Below, in pieces: positions 5,796-8,955 of a stretch of 8,955 nt of DNA. How positions within the stretch are numbered: position 1 is the first letter of the stretch; every line of letters starts with the position of its first letter. Below the pieces are notes generated by a model, which saw only the letters and a list, made by a program, of their open reading frames with translations, had not been told where the DNA came from and did not search any database. Both the position numbers and the translations under genes were made by a program. Source of the stretch: Actinomycetota bacterium (GTDB taxonomy: Bacteria > Actinomycetota > Thermoleophilia > Gaiellales > Gaiellaceae). The DNA lies in NCBI GenBank assembly GCA_005884155.1, contig VAXD01000021.1, positions 1,130 through 10,084 on the forward strand, written 5' to 3'.

Positions 5796-7693
5796 GTTCA
5801 AGCTTGCGCGTGCCGGCGACGTCGCGCTCGTCACGATCGACAACGGCGAGGACCACACTAAGCCGACGTTCTTCGGCCGCGTGGCGCTCGAGTCGCTCGA
5901 GCGGCTGCTGCCCGAGCTCGAGGACGGCGACTGGGCCGCGCTCGTGATCACCGGTAAGCCGTTCGTCTTCGCAGCAGGCGCCGACGTCACGCAGTTCCCC
6001 GGCGCGACGCGCGAGCTCGCTCTGGAGGGCAGTCGCGCGGGCCACGAGCTGTTCGGCCGGATCCGCGCATTGCCGTACCCGACGGTCGCGGCGGTCAACG
6101 GCGCCTGTCTCGGCGGCGGTGTCGAGCTCGCGCTCCACTGCGACGCGCGCACGATCTCGACCGGTGCCAGGCACTTCGCCTGCCCCGAGTGCTTCCTGGG
6201 GATCGTGCCCGCCTGGGGCGGGACGCAACTGGTGCCGCGGCTCGTCGGAGCGGAGACCGCGGTCAAGTTCATCGTCGAGAACGCGATGCGCCAGAACCGC
6301 ATGCTCACGGGGCCGCAGGCCTTTGAGCTCGGCTTCGCCGACCGCCTGCTCGAGCCGGCCGAGTTCCTGGACGACTCGCTCGCCTTCGCGCGCGAGCTCG
6401 CGGCGTCACCGTCCCGCGCCGGTGCCAGGCACCGTGACGAAAGCGTCACGGAGGTGATCCGGAAAGCTCGGTCGCGCCTCGACGGGCAGGTGCACGGCGC
6501 GGCGCCGGCGCCCTACCGTGCGCTCGAGCTGATCGAGGGCGCTCTCTCCGGCTGGTCGCTCGAGGAGGGCTACCGCGCCGAGGAGGAGGCCGTCGCCGAC
6601 CTGCTGCCCGGCCGCGAGGCGCAGGCGTCGCTCTACGCGTTCGACCTTGTCGAGCGGCGCGCGAAGAATCCACCTGGGAGGCCGCAAGCCGAGCCGCGTC
6701 GGCTCGAGAAGATCGGCCTCGTCGGCGCGGGCCTGATGGCAGCCCAGCTCGCGACGCTCTTCCTGCGGCGGCTGGAGCTGCCCATCGCCATCCGCGACGT
6801 CAGCGAGGAGGCGCTCCAAACCGCCCGCGCGAGCATCGACTCAGACCTCGCCGAGCAAGTCGCGAAGGGCCGCTACGACGAAGGCAAGGCGCGCTTCCTG
6901 GCCTCGCTCGTCTCCACATCGACGACCTACGACGACTTCACCGGCTGCGACCTCGTGCTCGAGGCCGTTTTCGAGGAGCTCGACGTCAAGCGCGAGGTCT
7001 TCGAGGAAGTGCGTGAGCGCGTCGCCGCGGGTTGCGTCCTCGCGACCAACACGTCGAGCCTTTCCGTCGCCGAGATGGGCGCCGACGTCGGCATCCACTT
7101 CTTCAACCCGGTCGCGCTGCTCCCGCTCGTGGAGCTCGTCCGCACCGACGACACCACAGACGAGGCGCTCGCGACCGCGTGGGCCTTCGCCGAGCGCCTG
7201 CGCAAACGCCCGGTGCTCGTCCGCGACGCGCCGGCGTTCGTCGTCAACCGCGTCCTCACCCGCCTCATGCGCGTCGTCCTCGACGCGCTGGAACACGGCA
7301 CCATGCCCGACGACGCCGACGAGGCGATCCTCGAGCTCGGCCTGCCGATGGCGCCTTCGGTGCTCCTCCAGATGGTCGGCCCGCGCGTCGCCAACCACGT
7401 CCTCGAGACCCTCCACGCCGCCTACCCCGACCGTTTCCCGCTCTCGCAGACCCTCCAGAACTACGCCGACGGCAACGGCGAGATCGCCGTCACCGACAAC
7501 GACCCACGCACGCAAGAGCAGATCCTCGAACGAGATCCACCACCTGCTCGAAGAAGGCGTCGTGGCCGAGGCCGCCGACGTCGACACCGCCGTCCTGCTC
7601 GGCGCGGGTTGGCCATTCTGGCTCGGCGGGATCACCAAGTACCTCGATCAGACCGGCAGATCGGAGAGGATGTTCGGCAGGACCTTCGCATGA
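5686..7693 (+). CDS. Fused enoyl-CoA hydratase/3-hydroxyacyl-CoA dehydrogenase (FadB-like), frameshifted near 7529
   Basis: About 668 residues after correction of one extra base; numbering here is from ATG 5686. It hydrates 2-enoyl-CoA and oxidises the 3-hydroxyacyl-CoA with NAD+, the middle steps of beta-oxidation. The crotonase domain is about 36-245: FVFAAGADV (oxyanion loop), GGGVELALHCD with E147 and CPECFLG with E168, the two catalytic glutamates. The NAD domain has GAGLMA (347-352, Ala in place of the third Gly), NTSSLS (455-460), H471 in IHFFNPV, E483 in LVELV and N521 in FVVNRV, so the dehydrogenase site is complete. After LEDIL-like codons at 7522-7527 the homologous sequence continues one frame on (EIHHLLEEGVVAEAADVDTA) to TGA 7691-7693. 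The 5' end is uncertain: conserved sequence starts at TEFKL (5791), and residues 1-35 overlap the thiolase tail and look non-native. The broken frame could be a sequencing error or a real mutation. Confidence 0.88.
5687..5700. repeat. Short hairpin TGCCG-GTGA-CGGCA
   Basis: A perfect 5-bp stem with a 4-nt loop, second in the palindrome cluster of the thiolase tail. It overlaps ATG 5686 and GTG 5692, the only ordinary start codons of the next gene. Confidence 0.4.
5723..5738. repeat. Imperfect palindrome GGGaCACA-c-TGTGCCC
   Basis: Seven base pairs with a single-A bulge around one central base, third in the cluster. Its ACACAC/TGTG composition stands out from the surrounding coding DNA. Confidence 0.4.
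5767..5778 (+). promoter_or_regulatory. Shine-Dalgarno-like site without a matching ordinary start codon
   Basis: AGGAG (5767-5771) and GAGG (5775-5778) lie at normal distance upstream of CTG 5782 and of GAG 5788, where the conserved protein of the next gene begins. No ATG, GTG or TTG in the right frame follows them, which makes the start of that gene a puzzle. Confidence 0.4.
6161..6174. repeat. 14-bp repeat, copy 1 (CCGGTGCCAGGCAC)
   Basis: Identical to 6419-6432. Here it codes for part of the conserved crotonase segment TGARHFACPE, so this copy may be ordinary coding sequence. It holds most of the palindrome GGTGCC-A-GGCACC, lacking the last C. Confidence 0.45.
6419..6451. repeat. Tandem palindromes in the crotonase-dehydrogenase linker
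   Basis: Two perfect palindromes lie back to back: GGTGCC-A-GGCACC (6421-6433) and CCGTGACG-AAAG-CGTCACGG (6432-6451, 8-bp stem, 4-nt loop), sharing the CC at 6432-6433. They code for GARHRDESVTE between the hydratase core and the linker helix. The first palindrome repeats the 14-mer at 6161. Two perfect symmetric units in 31 bp are unlikely in plain coding DNA and look like a short REP-type element inserted in frame. Confidence 0.6.
7528..7531 (+). other. Frameshift site (one extra base in GAAC)
   Basis: The sequence CTC-GAAC-GAG-ATC reads correctly as CTC-GAC-GAG-ATC (LDEI) if one A of 7529-7530 is removed. Upstream the dehydrogenase is in frame 1, downstream in frame 2. The restored frame ends at TGA 7691-7693, which overlaps the next ATG as ATGA. 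In frame 1 the region instead gives an arginine-rich, clearly non-native stretch that runs into the next gene. Confidence 0.9.
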
Positions 7694-8280
7694 GCGACGA
7701 CTGGCGCATCCGTATCGAGCTCCCGGAAGAGCACCACGCCGGCACCCTGCTCGGCCGGTTCGGCCTGGAGCTCACCAGCGACGAGGGCCGCCGCCTGGCC
7801 GAAGAGCTTGAGGGCCGCCGCCTCGCCGTCTCGCAGGACGAGAACGACCTCTTCGTCTACGCGTCCTCGCAGACGCAGGCCGAACAGGCGCGCGGAATCG
7901 TCGAGGCCGAGCTCGCCGAAGAAGGCATCCAGGGCAAGGTCTCCCAGCCCGAGCGCTGGCTGCACGACGAGGAGCGCTGGTCGAACGAGCCGCCCGACGA
8001 GACCTGGGAGGAGGAAGAGGTGGAGCACGGGCACGCGCCCTGGGAGGTTCGCGTCGAGCGGCCGTCGCACCACGAGGCGAGCAAGCTGGCGGACGAGCTC
8101 GAGCAGGAGGGCTATCGCGTGATCCGCCGCTTCCGTTACGTGATCGTCGGCACCGCCTCGAAGGAAGAGGCTGAGGCGCTCGCGCGGCGCCTGCACGGCG
8201 AAGCCGAGCCCGGCGGCGAGCTCGTCTGGGAAGCCACACCGCAGAATCCCTTCGCCATCTTCGGCGGCCTAGGCGTCTAG
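7690..8280 (+). CDS. Uncharacterised protein with two-fold internal repeat
   Basis: 196 residues, soluble, acidic, function unknown. ATG 7690 overlaps the corrected end of the FadB-like gene (ATGA), with AGGA (7679-7682) 7 nt upstream as Shine-Dalgarno. The two halves look like copies. WRIRIELPEEHHAGTLL (about 5-21) matches WEVRVERPSHHEASKLA (about 118-134). DLFVYASSQTQAEQARGIVE (about 55-74) matches RYVIVGTASKEEAEALARRL (about 150-169). Each half suggests a beta-alpha-beta-alpha unit of ferredoxin or SPOR-like size. The halves are joined by a Glu-rich, probably flexible linker (WLHDEERWSNEPPDETWEEEE). There is no signal peptide or membrane segment. Its tight coupling to the beta-oxidation genes suggests co-expression, but no role in fatty-acid breakdown can be read from the sequence. 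Frame-1 continuity with the frameshifted gene upstream could wrongly fuse the two. Confidence 0.85.
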   Translation: MSDDWRIRIELPEEHHAGTLLGRFGLELTSDEGRRLAEELEGRRLAVSQDENDLFVYASSQTQAEQARGIVEAELAEEGIQGKVSQPERWLHDEERWSNEPPDETWEEEEVEHGHAPWEVRVERPSHHEASKLADELEQEGYRVIRRFRYVIVGTASKEEAEALARRLHGEAEPGGELVWEATPQNPFAIFGGLGV

Positions 8281-8296
8281 CCCGCCCGGAATCGGG

Positions 8297-8302
8297 TACT
8301 AT
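8297..8302 (+). promoter_or_regulatory. -10-like box upstream of the helicase gene
   Basis: TACTAT fits TANNNT and matches the -10 consensus at 4 of 6. It ends 5 nt before GTG 8308. No good -35 is seen. Just upstream, CCCG-GAAT-CGGG (8285-8296) could form a 4-bp hairpin, too short to call a terminator. A second possible -35, TTGACC (8329-8334, 5 of 6), has only a poor -10 after it. Confidence 0.35.
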
Positions 8303-8307
8303 TCGGA

Positions 8308-8355
8308 GTGCGACGCTCGCCAGCGGATTTGACCGCGAGCGCGCTCTCTTCCTGA
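8308..8355 (+). CDS. Possible leaderless 15-residue leader peptide
   Basis: GTG 8308 opens a 15-codon ORF (MRRSPADLTASALSS) ending at TGA 8353-8355, 31 nt before the helicase ATG. The only support is its position 5 nt after the TACTAT box, as in a leaderless message. ORFs this short arise by chance, so it may simply be untranslated leader. Confidence 0.15.
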   Translation: MRRSPADLTASALSS

Positions 8356-8361
8356 GACTTT

Positions 8362-8382
8362 GGCAGCACCGGACGTGCTGCC
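8362..8382 (+). promoter_or_regulatory. Perfect hairpin next to the helicase start codon
   Basis: GGCAGCAC (8362-8369) and GTGCTGCC (8375-8382) form a perfect 8-bp stem with a 5-nt CGGAC loop, ending 4 nt before ATG 8387. It leaves no room for a Shine-Dalgarno and contains the in-frame GTG 8375. It could be an RNA structure that limits translation, or an operator for a dimeric repressor. Confidence 0.45.
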
Positions 8383-8386
8383 GGAC

Positions 8387-8955
8387 ATGCACGAAGCGAC
8401 CGAGCAGCCGACGCTAGCGCCGGAGGCTGCGGACGGCCTAGCCGCCTCCGCCCTCCAGGCCGAAGCCTGGGCCGGGGAGCCCTTCCTCCACCCGGAAGAG
8501 GACCCCGGCGTAGTCCTCGCGCCCGGAACCGCCCGCAGGCGCGCGCTCGACGACGCCCTCGCAGAGATGGAAAAAGGGGCGGACGAGCCGTCGTACGGCT
8601 GGAAGATCCGCTACTCGCTGATGCTCGGCCTCGAGCGGGTGCTGAGCGAGAAACCGCCGCGCCTCGCCTCGGGCACCGAGCTCCGACGCCACCAGATCGA
8701 CGCGCTCGCGGGAATGCTGACCGAGCTGATCGCCGCGACCCAGGTCGAGCCCGAGCTGAACGGCAACGGCGGCACAGCCGCGGAGGAGGTCGAGCCCGAC
8801 GAAGAGGAGGAAGACCTCGGCGTCCACCTCGAGGGGGTCCTGGAGGAGCTCGAGCTGCCCGAGACGCCGGCCGGCCGCGATCCGGGCGCGGGCCGGCGCT
8901 ACCGCTTCCGCCACCCGACTGCCTCGGGCAAGACGATCGCCGCCGCCGGCTTCGT
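8387..8955 (+). CDS. DEAD/DEAH-box (superfamily 2) helicase, N-terminal part (cut by window end)
   Basis: 189 complete codons, open to the last base. ATG 8387 is the best start; TTG 8360 and GTG 8375 are in frame upstream, and none has a Shine-Dalgarno. Residues 1-70 are acidic and poorly conserved in look. RYSLMLGLERVLSEKPPRL (about 75-93) leads to ELRRHQIDAL with Q103, which resembles the Q-motif region or the RxHQ segment of restriction-enzyme-like SF2 helicases. A Glu-rich segment (about 120-160) follows. RYRFRHPTASGKTIAAAGF ends the window; PTASGKT (177-183) is the Walker A motif (motif I) that binds ATP phosphate. Motifs II-VI must lie beyond the window. It probably unwinds or remodels nucleic acid with ATP; DNA or RNA substrate cannot be told. 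It is separated from the beta-oxidation genes by 106 bp and is likely transcribed on its own. Confidence 0.82.
   Translation, partial: MHEATEQPTLAPEAADGLAASALQAEAWAGEPFLHPEEDPGVVLAPGTARRRALDDALAEMEKGADEPSYGWKIRYSLMLGLERVLSEKPPRLASGTELRRHQIDALAGMLTELIAATQVEPELNGNGGTAAEEVEPDEEEEDLGVHLEGVLEELELPETPAGRDPGAGRRYRFRHPTASGKTIAAAGF

Noticed and set aside
4221..6449. 742-codon open frame on the minus strand opposite the thiolase and FadB-like genes
   Set aside because: It is antisense to two clearly recognisable enzymes, is rich in Arg/Ala/Ser as expected for the complement of GC-rich codons, and shows no domain.
6501..6512. Perfect 12-bp palindrome GGCGCCGGCGCC
   Set aside because: It encodes the plain AAPAP linker and is made only of G and C, so chance is likely in this GC content.
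6841..7638. 265-codon minus-strand open frame inside the dehydrogenase domain
   Set aside because: It is a codon-bias shadow of the catalytic core on the opposite strand.
5686..8280. A single 864-residue hydratase-dehydrogenase fused to the two-fold-repeat protein
   Set aside because: The junction is an arginine-rich artefact of a one-base frameshift. The native C-terminus is found in the next frame and ends with an ATGA overlap.
8285..8296. Possible intrinsic terminator CCCG-GAAT-CGGG after the 196-residue gene
   Set aside because: The stem is only 4 bp, there is no T-run, and it lies against a better -10-like box.
1..8955. Search for CRISPR arrays, tRNAs, insertion sequences, att sites, and defence or toxin-antitoxin systems
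   Set aside because: I saw no regularly spaced repeats, no cloverleaf-like segment, no transposase or integrase motif, and no recognised defence gene. The genes are mostly housekeeping and metabolic.

Overview
The window is GC-rich, tightly packed bacterial chromosome. Codon use, very short or overlapping gene junctions (GTGA/ATGA stop-start overlaps at 726, 2408 and 7690) and the style of the proteins suggest a high-GC actinobacterium. My best guess, from family resemblance only, is the class Thermoleophilia (Solirubrobacterales/Gaiellales-like). I see no rRNA, tRNA, CRISPR array, transposase or phage gene.

Left part (1-3100, all + strand): the 3' end of a tetratricopeptide-repeat (TPR) protein, an AlkA-type DNA-3-methyladenine glycosylase, pyrroline-5-carboxylate reductase (proC) and 6-phosphogluconolactonase (pgl). 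They form a compact run. A TANNNT -10-like box overlapping the glycosylase stop codon suggests that proC-pgl also has its own, probably leaderless, promoter.

Middle (3100-4448): a winged-helix ArsR-like regulator on + and a helical-repeat protein of unknown function on - are convergent and overlap by 59 bp, with a 7-bp hairpin inside the overlap. The helical-repeat gene is divergent from the lipid-degradation genes that follow.

Right part (4449-8280): a beta-oxidation module. A thiolase (FadA-like) is followed by a fused enoyl-CoA hydratase/3-hydroxyacyl-CoA dehydrogenase (FadB-like) and by a small two-fold-repeat protein of unknown function. Two things are wrong with the FadB-like gene as it stands. 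It carries a one-base (+1) frameshift near 7529, so its last ~55 residues are read in another frame and a naive reading fuses it to the next gene. Its conserved N-terminus also lacks an ordinary start codon. The thiolase has a ~55-residue non-homologous tail that coincides with a cluster of short palindromes (5661-5738). A further tandem palindrome sits inside the FadB-like gene (6419-6451).

Right edge (8281-8955): a short intergenic region with a -10-like box, a possible 15-codon leader ORF and a perfect 8-bp hairpin abutting the start of a DEAD/DEAH-box helicase gene, which is cut off by the window just after its Walker A motif.
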